From: Aradus depressus
Lineage: Eukaryota > Arthropoda > Insecta > Hemiptera > Aradidae
Length of the DNA: 64,000 nucleotides
Assembly: GCA_963662175.1 (NCBI GenBank)
Contig: OY759218.1
Location: 6,626,001-6,690,000, forward strand
Direction: 5' to 3'
This document shows, one piece after another, positions 29,588 through 40,995 of the stretch. The notes beneath the pieces were generated by a model. That model was not told where the DNA came from and searched no databases. It worked only from the letters and a program-made list of their open reading frames with translations. Each line of letters starts with the position of its first letter. Position 1 is the stretch's first letter. The translations under genes were made by a program, and so were the position numbers.

Positions 29588-30489
29588 ATGAATCAGCCAG
29601 TCAAAATGAACCGAAGGATGCAGTTTTCCCATCAGGAACAAGTTGATATGTACAATTGTTTTATTGAAAGTGGTGGTATTTCTCGCCGTGCAGTCGTGTT
29701 GTACTCCCAGAAATTTCCCCATCGTCCCCAAGTGAACCAATTGCTCACAATATGAGGAGATTCGGATCAGTTGTGGGTCCATCAAGAAACCGGCAGCGCA
29801 ATTCCGACGAGGAGCTGGATATTTTAATGTATGTTATGGAAAACCCAAATTCTTCTCTCCGAAATACTGGAAGGGTTTTAGGTTTTTCAAATAACAAAAT
29901 TAGAGATGTACTCCGGACTTATAATTTTAAGCCCTATCGCTCTCATCTTGTCTAGGGGCTTCGGGACACAGATTATGACAGGGGTCTAATGTTCCTTGCA
30001 CAAATGTCGATTTGGGAAGCTCAAGAAAGCATTCTCCCATACATCCTATGGACTGATGAATCAAAGTTCACCACAAATGGTGTACTGAATCGTTGGAATT
30101 TTCGAACGTGGGCACAGGAAAATCCCAGAGTATCCTATTCTTGTCGTCACCAGGTGGTTCACAGCATCAACGTGTGGTGTGGACTTCTCGGAAATAAATT
30201 AATTGGTCCTTATTTCTACCGAAATAATTTAAATGGAGCTCAGTTTCTAAATTTCTTGAGAGAGGAATTACCAACTTTACTAGAAGAGGTTCCTCTGCAG
30301 CAACGGCAAAGAATGCTCCTGCAGCTTGATAGATGTCCCGCACACAATTCTCTGCAGGTGAGAGATTATTTAAATCGTCACTACCGGGATAGGTGGATAG
30401 GACCTCACGGCCCCATCTGTTGGCCTCCTCGGTCACCCGATCTAACTCCGTTAGACTTTTTCTTGTGGGGACTTTTTTTTAAATTTTGA
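29588..30489 (+). pseudogene. mariner-like transposase (DUF4817-type), broken
   Basis: ATG 29588 opens an N-terminal HTH region (MNQPVKMNRR, SHQEQVDMYN, ISRRAVVLYSQKFPHR) that ends at a TGA near 29753. A frame shift by one base then continues with NRQRNSDEELDI and NTGRVLGFSNNKIRDVL. A TAG at 29953 interrupts that frame before the catalytic domain. In that domain WTDESKF carries the first D, LDRCPAHNS the second, and SPDLTPLDFFLWG the third. There are 36 residues between the second D and the D of SPD. The protein stops at 30489 in the 3' terminal repeat, missing the usual C-terminal tail. The family is widespread in insect genomes. Confidence 0.88.
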
Positions 30490-30763
30490 ACCATAACTTT
30501 ATAATTTTTTGACCAATTTAAAATCGGGTTGCACCATTGATTTCAGCGTAAAAAAATCCTTTAAAATGATGTATCGGAAGGTAGGTATAAGGGTCCTATT
30601 TGAAATTTTAAAGTTGTATTGGTCTTGGGGTACCCCGTACAATTTTTTTTTCAAAAACAACTCAAAATATTAAACTAGACTGAAAAATATTAAATACGTA
30701 TTTTTTATTTTTTTTATAATGTTCAAGATAAATTCAGCCGGGCCATCTAAAAAGGACACCCTG
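30473..30763. repeat. mariner-like terminal inverted repeat, 3' copy
   Basis: Inverted copy of 29106-29396. It begins inside the last codons of the truncated transposase frame. Confidence 0.9.
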
Positions 30764-30769
30764 TATATA

Positions 30770-31059
30770 TATATTTTTTTTTCAAATTAAAAAGAGTTTT
30801 GCAACTAGATAGTTTGAAAATCATATCTTTAATAATTTTTCATAACTAGAACACAGTAAATTTTGCAAGAAAAATTACATACTAATAAAAAATGAACTAG
30901 TCTGAGAAGATTAATTTTTCATCAATTCATTATATTTCAATAATTGTCAATAAATTAAATAACATTTTCCTTGATTTCTAATCCTTTTATGAAAGATAAA
31001 AATACATTGTTGATCTTTTTAACATCTACATTATCAAAAAAACTCTACAATTGATTCTT
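30770..31059. other. No gene seen
   Basis: AT-rich spacer between the mariner-like element and a LINE fragment. Confidence 0.4.
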
Positions 31060-31450
31060 TATTTTTATTTATTATTATTATTTTTTATTTACGAACAGAT
31101 ATTTACAACTGTATAAAAATATATACAACAAGCAAGTATGCTAATAGAGAGATAATGGCAATGTCAAAATGTCAAGAGGGGAGAAATCACCCAGTGGTGA
31201 TAGTCCCTAGTCACTGATTTCCTCTCATTTGTAACTAATCACTGTCACCGTTACTGCTGCTGGTAAGGAGGCTTCTAGGCCATTGACGCTTAAGCCGTCG
31301 TTGGGAAGTATGGCAGATTGGAGGGCACGGACTAGAGGATTATTGTGGGAACTAAGAAGAGAAAATAATTTTTTGTACTTGGATTTAGCGACTTTGGTTG
31401 ACATAAGGTACGTTAAGGCCAGTGTGTAGAGTTTTGTTGGAGAGGAACAA
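31060..31450 (-). mobile_element. Jockey-like LINE 3' end
   Basis: On the minus strand, codons for SKYKKLFSLLSSHNNPLVRA are followed by a shifted frame reading RRLKRQWPRSLL and a stop, then a 3' UTR with CTGGGTGATTTCTCCCCTCT and a (TAA/ATA)n tail at 31066-31090. The same C-terminus and UTR occur at 61036-61660. The fragment is 5' truncated and carries a frameshift. Confidence 0.8.
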
Positions 31451-32639
31451 TTGATTCTGAGTCGCTGTTTGGTCGATTTGTATAATATTTGAAGATAAAA
31501 GTTTGCCTGGGGATATTCAAAACTCTGAGCTTAGATTTATATAATGTCCGGGAATCTAAGACAAATCTATATCACAGGGAATAAGTTGTTAAGTCGAAAA
31601 ATGGCCAAAATGAGTTAAGTGTACTGTCATCATCTCCCAAGCCATCTGCGCACTGTGAAGAAGTTGGGAGCTCAGGACTCTAATACTTTCGGAATTATAA
31701 AGATGTGGGTTTCTTGGTATCTCGTAAAATTGTGTATGTTCTCGATTAAATCAACTTAATCTAATTCTTTGAGGAATCATTCACGAGATAAGTCGAATTA
31801 CCATAGTTTTTGTCAAAGTATCTCGTGGATAACTGCATTCAAAAATTTATTCACTACGGCAGACTATTCCAAGTGAAGAAGGTGTTTTCGGTTAAATCAA
31901 CTTGCTCAACTTTAGAGAGGCATCATTCACGAGTATTTAAAAAAGGATGGTTAATAATTAGGTAAGTGTGGTCAATAATTAGGTAAGTGATTGGGAATAA
32001 GGTAACTAAGGGAAAATCCAAGAAAGGATTAACAATATTCATTTTCATTCACTTCTATAGATTTAGAAGGTATATGATTAATAATAATGCAAACATAATT
32101 TATTTATTCCAAAAAATGGATTTACACGATTAATGCAAAAAAAAGTGCTGCCCTGAAAATTTACGAATTTAGACACAAATTTATTCCCTGTGACCAGAGA
32201 AATATACATTCAAGATTTACTAGATATGAGATAAACCGGGACAAGTGGCGTGACGCCAGGTACTTTTGTGGGATGCCTCCTGTGGGAGCCGATAATGGGG
32301 ATATCCCACACAATTCGGGACGCTTGGTCACCCTATTTAAAGTTAGGGGTGTGAAGAGTGTGTCAGTGGACTAACAAGTGTGAGGGTGGGTGGAGGGGAA
32401 GCCTTTAAACGAATTCTGTATCATTTTTCCACTCTAACTCTTCTCATGATGAGCCGCCTGCGGGCACCCCTTACCTTCATATAAATCAGATCCGAGCCGC
32501 GAGCTGCTTCTTGTCTGGGAAGTAGAAGGGTGGATGAGAAGGTACCGTCTTGTCTACCAACCCAAAGGGTTGATCCCAACACCAGGTCGGTCTTAACAGG
32601 GATTTTAATTTGACGCCCGGAAAATGAAGTATTATTTGA
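31451..32639. other. No gene seen
   Basis: GGTTAATAATTAGGTAAGTG and a close repeat (GGTCAATAATTAGGTAAGTG) lie side by side at about 31949-31990. CTCGATTAAATCAACTT and CACGAG blocks recur at about 31740 and 31890, suggesting an old duplication. GGGACGCTTGGTCACCCTA at about 32317 resembles one hAT end, but no partner was found. Confidence 0.4.
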
Positions 32640-32790
32640 GAATTAATTTTTTAAAAAGTCGGTGAATCACTGACAATCTACTTCCCCAGCATGAATTATT
32701 CAATTAAGTTTTCGCTCTCCTTCCAAAACCAATCGAGCGTTTGGGGTAAACATGAACCCTCATAATACATTTTGTGGCGATACATTTTGT
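32640..32790 (-). repeat. Family A repeat fragment
   Basis: The tail end is present: GTCGGTGAATCACTGAC, then TACTTCCCCAGC. It is truncated after the first module. Confidence 0.7.
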
Positions 32791-33017
32791 GATGTATAAA
32801 AATACACACATTCAAATTATTAATATTATAAAAAATAATTATATTTATTTATATAAAAACAAAGAAGCAACTAAATTGGTGAATAATTATATGAAGTCAC
32901 ATTTGTTTTGGAAGGAGCCAATGAGTAAAAAACTAAAGACGACAATCAGCTGTTTTAATTAGAGTGGACCAGTCTGAGCTTAGTTGTAGTGTGAACGAGT
33001 CGAAGTTTTGTCTGGTT

Positions 33018-33522
33018 TAGGGATGAGTATCGACCAAAAAACATCGATTAATGACATTGATTATTATTTTATACTAGTTAATCGATACACTTATTTATCG
33101 TTGGTTAAATAATCGATTAAACGAACGCACAAACAAAAGGTAATACAATCAGTCAATCACAACTCACAAATGACAAAACACAAATGATTAGAAATTAGAA
33201 TTAGAAGTAGAACTATTAGAAGGTTTTTTTACTTATCACCAGTTCACCACAGAGGCACTGTGTTGTATCGATAGTCAATACGATAGTCTCCTCCCACTTT
33301 TTTAGGCGAGTTGCACTTCGGATGAATAATAATTAATTCATTTTTCTTTTTTTTCTCCTGTTTTTCGGATGAGTTGTAATTATAATTAAAAATTTAATAA
33401 TCGTTAAATAATCATCGATTATCCGATTAATCAAACCTAGATGACATCGATTAAAAAACTACAGATTATTTTACCAAAACATCGATTATTTTGATTAATC
33501 GGTTAATCGATACCCATCCCTA
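33018..33522. mobile_element. hAT-type MITE, 505 bp
   Basis: The ends TAGGGATGAGTATCGA and TCGATACCCATCCCTA are flanked by the exact 8-bp duplication GTCTGGTT (33010-33017 and 33523-33530). The interior is rich in ATCGATTA motifs that recur in both orientations near both ends. No coding capacity. Confidence 0.92.
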
Positions 33523-33530
33523 GTCTGGTT

Positions 33531-34455
33531 GAGGTGTGAGGTCTGAGTTGAGATGTAGTGAGAAAAGTGTTTAGGCTTAAGGTGTGGTGAAGTAAGTAGG
33601 TGTGAAATAACATTGAAATCGATGTTCAAAGGAGGTACTTTTATTTATTTATATACCCAAAATAACATTTGATATAGTTTTAAGTAATTAGTTTATAAGA
33701 TTTCTTTTGAAAAATAATTTTATGTTTTTTGTTGATCAAATCTTAGTTTTTAATTTTATAATGTAGATTTAAGTAAATAAACCCAAATATTTGTTCTCTA
33801 AATTCTATGCTATTCATTTTACCTGTCAACCCAGTAAGATAATCTGAAAACCTTTGGATTAGATTTATTATTTTGCAAAATTTAGAAAAACAATATTAGA
33901 ACTCTTTAGAATTCCAAATGAAAAGTTTGTTAATTGATTTTTTTTAAAGTACTTGCACTTTCTCCAGGAAATTTGGTAATTTTTAATTATTTATTCTTTT
34001 TGTTTTAATTATTGTTAATTCAATTATTATTGAAGTCGAGCCAGTTATGAACATCTTATATTTTTATACCTGAAGTAACGTATTAACAATTTTGTTTTGA
34101 AATTGCATAATTTCGCGAAATCATTTCACTTTGTCAGTACTGACATAAGAAAATTTAAAGGGGTCCCTGACAACTAAAAAGTTTTCTCAATCCATAAGTT
34201 GCGGGGATAGAGGCACCCCCCCTCCATCTCTAATCCTGCCATAAATTTTGGTTGTTAAAATGCAAATTGATAAATGCATTATGACAGATGTCGGGAGGGA
34301 CTTAAGCCTCGCTAACCGGCTCTTATTGATTCTGATATCCCTACATATGTTCTCGGCACTACTTTGTCTCAATTTTCATCGAAATATTTTTTATTCTAAA
34401 TTTTGTCCCTGTAAGACCAATAGAAATGGCGACCACCCACGCTATTTTTGAAGTA

Positions 34456-34457
<2 letters not shown>
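33531..34457. other. No gene seen
   Basis: AT-rich. From 34140 to 34450 the sequence GGGGTCCCTGAC ... GATTCTGATATCC is less biased but has no recognisable domain. Confidence 0.4.

Positions 34458-34505
<48 letters not shown>
34458..34505. repeat. TA microsatellite
   Basis: About 48 bp of alternating TA next to the palindrome-array element. Confidence 0.95.
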
Positions 34506-34513
<8 letters not shown>

Positions 34514-34515
34514 AT

Positions 34516-35087
34516 GTTACTCCGAATTGACGAAAAAAATTGCCGAGTTCACGAATTCGGCAACCTCTTTGCCGAATTCACGTACTAGGCAAATCTACTG
34601 CCTAATACACGTACTCGGCAGTAATCATGTTGCCTAGTTCACGAATTAGGCAACTACATGCAGCGCATAGTTAGGGTACAAAAGATGTTCATGCAACAAA
34701 GACGTAAATCTTCATGATGTAAATGTTATAAGAGTGGCTTCGTTTGTAACTCAGCTTGTCTTTCTGGAACATCCTGTAAAAACCATGATTAATTTTTTTT
34801 TTTTTAATTTGACCTCTGTTTCATTGTTTTTATAAACATTTGCTAACGAATACTGTTCAATGTTGTTTAAAACCCAGTATTAAAGACATTTTTTTTCATT
34901 ATTTGTGTTTTATATAATTCAACAATTCCCTATCTATAATAATTCCCTATTTAGGGAATTACCCAAAAAGTGGGGGTTGCCTATTTCGCGAAATAGGCAA
35001 AATGAAACCAACAAATTGCCTAATGCATGAATTCGGCAATTTTTTGCCTAGTTCACGAACTAGGCAATTTCGTCAATTCGGCGTAAC
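34516..35087. mobile_element. Unclassified TIR element with palindrome arrays at both ends
   Basis: The ends GTTACTCCGAATTGACG and CGTCAATTCGGCGTAAC are inverted repeats, with ATAT on both sides in TA-rich context. Next to the left end are four imperfect palindromes of the form TTGCC-N14-GGCAA at 34540-34563, 34569-34592, 34599-34620 (outer bases trimmed) and 34630-34653, spaced 29-32 bp. At the right are three, at 34977-35000, 35016-35039 and 35044-35067. The centre is non-coding and includes a different palindrome, AATTCCCTATTTAGGGAATT, at 34941-34960. The superfamily was not recognised. Confidence 0.8.
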
Positions 35088-35254
35088 ATATACATAATAT
35101 GTGTATGTTATATACAATATATATTATATATTATATGTTTTTCATGGTTTGTCACCAATATTTTCCCAATTTTGCATTATTTTGATATCCTCATCCTACG
35201 CATTTTAATTTCTAATACTCAATGAGATTATGCATTTACCAATTTTTTTCTTTC

Positions 35255-36085
35255 TTAGCTATATGAAGTATAGAGAAAGTTATGTAATCGGTCAAAAATT
35301 CGAGGCGAAGTTTCGAGCGAAATTTCATGTTTTCCGACATCCTGATTTCAAAAATTAAAAATAAAAAGTCCGGTGAATCACCGACAAAGTACTTCCCCAG
35401 AACAAATTAATCAATTAACTTTTTGCTTCTCCTCCAAAATCAGTCGACCGTTTGCGCTAATATTCAACAGGACTTACATTGGGGCTCCTAAATCCTCATA
35501 CTAAATTTAGTATTGATACATTCATTACATCAGCAGTTACTGGGTTTTTTGAATAGAGTCCCCCCAAACCCCCTCCTTTCCTTTTGCCGATTCTGCTGAA
35601 AATTAATAAGTGTCGTCCTTATAGGGCTTTGAATTCATATATGAAATTTTGTGTCGATACATTCATTACATCTGCAGTTATTGGGGCTTTTGACGTCAGC
35701 CTCTCCTCTAATCCCCCCTCCCCTTTGGTATATTTGACTGAAAAACAATAGATGTCGTCTTTAGAGAAGAGGGGTTCGACTTAAATACCCTAATATATAA
35801 TACCCCTAAAAACTGAGAAATTTAGTATGAGTATTCAGAAGTCCCAGTGTAAGTCAACTATTGATTTTTAGCCCAAACGGTCGATTGACTTTAGAGGTTA
35901 GAGGGAGAGCGAAAACGTAATTTATAAACTCGTGCAGGGGAAGTACATAGCCGGTGATTCACGAACAACTTTTTTTCCGTTTTTGGAATGAGGGGGTCGG
36001 AAAACATGAAACTCAACATGGAATATTCTGACCGATTACATAACTTGCTCTATAGGTACATGGTATAACTGGGAAAGTAAAACTT
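35255..36085. repeat. Composite of family A copies in alternating orientation
   Basis: A plus head (35255-35360, CTATATGAAGTATAGAGAAAG) is followed at 35367 by a minus copy starting with the tail hairpin GTCCGGTGAATCACCGAC. A plus tail (about 35775-35960, GGGGAAGTACATAGCCGG) and a minus head (35970-36085) follow. The copies are joined through short A or T runs. Confidence 0.7.
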
Positions 36086-36089
36086 CCAT

Positions 36090-36484
36090 CCAAGCTGTCC
36101 TTTCATGGTTCTGGCTACACATTAATTAATGATAATAAATAATTAATCAAGTTTTTGCTCTCCCTCACTGGTTTGGTAAAAAATTAATAACTAACCTTGT
36201 ATTCGAGACAGTAGGTACAACCGTTATAACATGTTTTAAGCATTTTTGTAAAACGTTGTGCAACCGGCGTTTCAACAAAGTCCGAAAATTTTCAAAAAAG
36301 TGAAATTGTTTTTCATATAATAAAACAAAATGGAATATAGCTATTTGGGAGATCTTCCGGTAGATGTCTCTCAACAACAGGGATATCTGCACAATTTTGG
36401 AATAGTTTCAGATAAACAGAACCTTCATAATATTTATTTGTTTATTCTGGCAATTTAACTTTTTGATTAATATCATATTCTAGT
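36090..36484. other. No gene seen
   Basis: AT-rich spacer. A 75-codon minus-strand frame has no recognisable domain. Confidence 0.4.
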
Positions 36485-37315
36485 TTTTGCTTTCTTATAC
36501 CTTTTGTATAAATAAATATTGTATTCAGGAGAAAATCCGAGATCGAGTTTTCAACGGATTTTTACGTTTTAAGGTCCCCTGAACATGTTTTGATGATGTG
36601 AGTCTGTGTGTGTGTGCGTGTATCTCATTGGGACTTTGTGAGTGCTCTAACTCAAAAACGATTGTAGCTATGATCTTGAAATTTGAAATGAAGATGTCAC
36701 ATGCTAACTTTGATCTGAATAGATTTTTACCGAAATCAGACGAAAATTAAGACCACTTTACTTCGGGGCCTAAGTACATTTTACAAGAGACCAAATCAAA
36801 AATCATTACAAATAAAAGTTGTAGAGAAAACTAAAAGGAACATCTTACATCAAATACGCTTTTTCGAAGGTCGCTCAATTTGCGAGGTACCGTAAGAACT
36901 GTCCTTAAATGTCGTCTAGAAAACCATTTTTTAGACGATTGTTTTATTTACGCCAAAATGGTTAATCCTACCGAAAAATTGGTTCTAACCAAAAATGTTA
37001 CTTATTAAATTTCCAACCGCTGCTTTGTCCTTAGTGTTGAGATAGGGTCAATAAGACTAAAGTTAGAGCGCCCCAAGGAATGAATTTCTTTTATTAAAAA
37101 GGATTGAAATGGTATAATAGGACTTTGTTACACCAACGACGTTATTATACGTCACTCTTCCTCCCAGCTCTCAAATTTGATACTGGCGACTTCTTACTGG
37201 CGTTATTGTGTATAAAAAAAGTCACTTTCAGAATCGCGCTGTACAATAAAACGAAGAAAATCGCAGGCGCCAACACATTAGTTTCATATTTTGTTATTTT
37301 ATTTTAGTAAGAAGA
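36485..37315 (+). repeat. Family B repeat, near complete
   Basis: GCTTTCTTATACC at the start, then TTTTCAACGGATTTTTACG, GGTCCCCTGAACATG, GACTTTGTGAGTGCTCTAAC, the ACCACTTTACTTCGGGGCC block, and the AAGTCACTTTCAGAATCGCG module at the end. Confidence 0.7.
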
Positions 37316-37796
37316 AATCACTCGAATTGTTTTGCTAATTAACGTGGTCGGCTACCTCACCGCTGTCAAGGGATCCCTCAAACTGTTTCTGGAGTCATCT
37401 CTAAAGGCCCAGATATCCTAAAGTACCGAAAGGTTGAGATGCGCTGCGATAAATACTCTTAAGACGCTCCAAGAAGTGAAACTCCTATCAATATTTTTAA
37501 TAAATGGGCACATAATTACGTCCAAAATTATTAAAGGAAGGGGAGTAGAGGTACTAAAGCTCCCCCTGATTTACAGCATTCAGAAGGGCAATTAACAAGA
37601 ACCACCCCGCGCCCCGTCCTTGTATCCAGAGATAAATCAGATTAAGCCTGGATCAGAAAAATCCAGTAGCTCCACTCATCCCATCCTAGAGCAAACAGGG
37701 CATTTTTTTAGTTTTAGCTTCAATTTATGGGTTGGCAGAGGGAAAATTGCCTCGTTAATGAGAGCAACTTAGCAAGATAGCAACAAAGAAACAAAA
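37316..37796. other. No gene seen
   Basis: Mixed composition, slightly GC-richer (for example AACCACCCCGCGCCCCGTCC), but no domain or repeat was recognised. Confidence 0.4.
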
Positions 37797-37856
37797 AATC
37801 AATGAATCACCATCAATGAACGTCCCCAGCACGAATTAATCAATTAAATTTATCTA

Positions 37857-37998
37857 TAAGTAATACATAGGTATCCAACAATATATTTTTTATTTACATC
37901 CCACCTAGTTTCGGCAATTCACTGTCTGAGGATGACAGATAATTGCCGAAACTAGTTGTGGTATAAATAAAATATATTGGACTGATATCTCTGTATTA
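37857..37998. mobile_element. Palindromic element resembling an inverted Penelope terminal-repeat dimer
   Basis: The left arm (37857-37920) and right arm (37936-37998) are inverted copies ending in AAGTAATACA/TGTATTACTT. At the centre is CTGAGGATGAC followed by ATAATTGCCGAAACTAGTT, giving the CTGANGA ... GAAAC core of a hammerhead ribozyme. There is no coding capacity. Confidence 0.65.
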
Positions 37999-38311
37999 CT
38001 TATTTAACAAGTAAGTCCACTACCTCCGCTTACCGACCAATAAATAAAGTTAATCTTCTGAATCCTTATAGTAAATTTTGTGTGGTTGAGAACCCCCTCC
38101 TCTGATCTTTCCCCCCTTCGGCCGATTTTGTGGGAACTTAATAGGTGTAGTTTTTATGGGACTTTGAATTTAAATATAAAATTTCATGTCGACACATTCA
38201 TTACATCGGCAGTTATTGGGGTCTTAGAGTTGAGCCCTCCTCGGATCCCCCTCTTCCCTTTTGCCGATCCTTAATGATACTTAACGTTTTCTGCAGAGAT
38301 ATTTATGAAAC

Positions 38312-38522
38312 ACTAGATAAAAAATAAAGAAAACGTTTGTTTTTTTAAATATTGTCTATTTCAAAAAATATATAAAACATACGGGAGTACTACCAGCACA
38401 GGTATTGCTACCATCTTCAGCCCCAACTTAACAAATAACGAAAGTACTTCCATACATTATATATATTTTGTGAAATGGACAATATTTTAAAAAACATACG
38501 TTTTTCTTTATTTTTTGAAAAC
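38312..38522. mobile_element. Second palindromic element with hammerhead-like half motif
   Basis: The arms (about 38312-38372 and 38460-38522) are inverted copies around AAAAATAAAGAAAACGT and ATTGTCTATTTCA. The centre holds ATCTTCAGCCCCAACTTAAC, which reads GGGGCTGAAGATGG on the minus strand. Related to 28735-28975. Confidence 0.6.
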
Positions 38523-38694
38523 TATTATCAGCTGTCGTCCTTTCACGAATTATCAATTAAGTTGTCGGTCTCCTACCAAAACGAAATGACCGTTTGGGCT
38601 ATAAACCGATAGTTGACTTACATAGGGGCTTCTGAATCCTCACAGTAGAGTCGAGCAACCCTCCTCTGACGTCTCTCCTAGACTACACCTATTA

Positions 38695-39076
38695 AGGTCC
38701 ACATACAGGAAATCCTCAAGGACTAAGCCTCCGGGTTTTCCTTGAGTATTTCCTGTATACACGGAGATGATTTTTCTGAAGGAAATCCTCAAGGAAAAAT
38801 ATAAATATATTAAAATATAAATTCTGTTCAAAATTCTCGAGACATGTCGGAATAGGACAGTTCCGTCACTCACTTCACAAATCCTCAACGCCGACTACAC
38901 GTCAACTACACGCAGCAAGAGACAGGTAAAATCCGGCCTCAAGGAGGAAAAATAATTGTTTTTATTCAGGATTTTTGGGCCTTTCCTTCCCTCACGTCAT
39001 ACACGTTGGGGAATTCCTCAAGGCTTGGACTGTTCAGGCAGAACCTTGAGGAATGCCCGCTCGTGTATGGCTACCT
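38695..39076 (-). mobile_element. Harbinger-like MITE, third copy, minus orientation
   Basis: The ends AGGTCCACATACAGG and CTCGTGTATGGCTACCT match the termini of the copies at 49230 and 55567. TTA precedes it, but the right flank (TCA) has changed. On the minus strand the VLFRHVSRILNRIY segment matches the MADF-bearing region of the other copies, then diverges. Confidence 0.75.
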
Positions 39077-39500
39077 TCAAGTTCCTACAAAATGAGGTTT
39101 TGAATATAAATATAAAATTTCATGTTGATACATTCATTACATCGCTAGTTATTGGCGTCTTTGAGTTGAGCCTCCCCCTCATCACCCCTTCCCTTTGGCT
39201 GATTCAGCTGAAAATTAGTTGCCATCGTTCTTACGGGATTTTGAATTTACATATGACATTTCAATACAATCGTGTCAATACAATCTTACAACGGCAGTTA
39301 TTATAGTTTTACTGAAGCCCTCTCTAGTCTCACCCTTCCCTTTGGCCGATTTGGCTGAAACACAATGGGTGTCGTCCTTATGAGGACACATATACAATTT
39401 CGTGTCGGGAGTTATCGTGTTCACATATAAATCATGGGGTCGGAAAACACGACATTCCAGTGAAAACTTACAATCCACTGACCAAAATTACTTAACTTCC

Positions 39501-39994
39501 CCAATATAATGTAAAATAAATTTATAATGAAAGCTATCCAGTTCTGCAGAAAAATACAAAGATCGTTATCCCGGGGCGCTGTGGTTAAAACCTTTCCGTT
39601 TCTTTTTTTCGTTCTAAGCAGGCTATACAACACATGTTGGTAACAGTTACATACAAAAATACTTAACAGAGGGGGAAAAACGAGCTAAATGCAGGAATGA
39701 TAGCAAAACGACTCATTTAACATCATGCCCTGGAACCAAGCATAAATATGTAATTTATTTTTAATATCTCCCCTCATGTGCTTATGATAAAACACACATG
39801 AGACTACTCTACCATGTAGATGCAGATTCTACAATGTAGAATCATCAATGTAGGAACATCAATGCATGATCATTCACATGTCATGTGGGTTGATACTCGT
39901 ATCTTGCATTATCAACCGTAAAAATAAAATGTTTCAATCAATATTATTTTAATAAAAAAAAATTATTTCCATTACAAAAATCACTGTTACCAAA
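39501..39994. other. No gene seen
   Basis: Spacer. A short cluster around 39783-39900 repeats ACATGAGACTACTC/CTACCATGTAGATGCAGATT/TACAATGTAGAATCATCAA-like units with ATGTAGA and CATCAATG motifs. No domain. Confidence 0.4.
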
Positions 39995-40490
39995 TTCAGA
40001 TCGAGACGAAACACCGGCAATGTACTTCCCCAGTACTAACCTTGCTCTCTCTTTGAAACCAATACACCGATTCGGTTGAAAATTAATAGGTGTCTTACTC
40101 AGGGTCTTCTGAATCATCATACTAAATTTCATGTTGATATAATCATTACATGGAGAGTTATTAAGGTTTTTGAGTTGAGCTTCTATTCTGATGCCCCCTT
40201 TCCTTCGTACCAATGAGGACACCTTCGTTTTCAGCTAAATTACTTAATTTTCAGCCAAATCGTCCGAAGGAAAGGGATGAGAGGAGGGGGGGTTGAACTC
40301 AAAAACTAAAATAACTCCTATAGGTACATGAAATATTGTGTGAGGAGTCCTTTAATAAAACCCCTATAAATATAATAGCCTAAATTGGCCGGAGAAAAAA
40401 AGAGTTCAAAGGGAGAGTGTAAACTTAGTTGATTAAAAACAATTTGAGGTGTGGAAGTGCATTGTTTGTGATTCACCCACTGTATCGTTT
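39995..40490. repeat. Family A, two opposed partial copies
   Basis: A minus part (ACACCGGCAATGTACTTCCCC at about 40010 to 40215) meets a plus part (about 40225-40480) ending GGTGTGGAAGTGCATTG. Confidence 0.7.
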
Positions 40491-40638
40491 ACTTCCGCAG
40501 CGAAAGAAGTTCAGTTTTCACCAGAATTACATCTCTCTATCCACACCATCTGGATCGGTCGGCTTTTGTCTTTTGTCCTTTCTCACTTTTAAATAAAAGC
40601 GAAATTAATACTCTTTTTATATTTATAATCTCAAAAGA

Positions 40639-40850
40639 GTGCGCAGGTAGCTCAGGGGTATGCGTGCATGCTTACTGAACTCATGTTCGCGAGTTGGAAA
40701 CCCCGTCGAGGCACGCCATCCTTCAGAATGGGACTTTAAGCGATGGTCCCGGGCCTATCGTAGGTCGTTAAACACCCCTATTTAGGTTAGGCAACATTTA
40801 GGACTTTAGGAATTTTGTAGAGTCGGGCTCATGTCCATCAGAGTGACGAG
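40639..40850 (+). repeat. tRNA-derived SINE, degenerate and 3' truncated
   Basis: GGTAGCTCAGGGGTATGCG head, mutated B box, body with deletions, ending within the CCATCAGAGTGACGAG block. Confidence 0.75.
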
Positions 40851-40859
40851 TGACCATAA

Positions 40860-40995
40860 AAACGCTTTTTTTTTCGTATTTGGAATCAAAGGGTCGGAAG
40901 ATATGTAATTTCGGTGAAAAATCTACATCGAATATTCTGACCAATTACATAACCTCCCCTATATTCGGTGTAGATAGGAAAGTAAAACTTGTTGT
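40860..40995 (-). repeat. Family A head fragment
   Basis: GGAATCAAAGGGTCGGAAGA, then CCGAATTACATAACC-like sequence and a weakened terminal hairpin ending GGAAAGTAAAACTT. Confidence 0.65.

Larger units (their letters stand above)
29106..30763 (+). mobile_element. mariner-like element with 291-bp terminal inverted repeats
   Basis: The element starts CAGGGTGTCC and ends GGACACCCTG, with TA at 29104-29105 and 30764-30765. This is the Tc1/mariner target duplication. The inverted repeats extend to about 29396 and from about 30473, with few mismatches. Between them lies a broken transposase gene. The 3' repeat begins directly after FFLWG of the transposase, so the C-terminal part of the protein is replaced by repeat sequence. 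The copy cannot make active transposase. Confidence 0.93.
37797..39500 (-). repeat. Family A repeat cluster interrupted by three other elements
   Basis: Family A sequence in minus orientation occurs at 37797-37856, about 38040-38290, 38525-38694 and 39077-39500. Between the pieces sit two palindromic elements and a Harbinger-like element. It is either one large copy or several adjoining ones. Confidence 0.65.

Noticed and set aside
32298..32336. hAT element from the GGGACGCTTGGTCACCCTA end
   Set aside because: No matching opposite end or target duplication was found.
34540..35067. Regularly spaced palindromic repeats resembling a CRISPR array
   Set aside because: The units differ in sequence, the spacers are only 5-15 bp, and they sit symmetrically inside the inverted ends of a mobile element in a eukaryotic genome.
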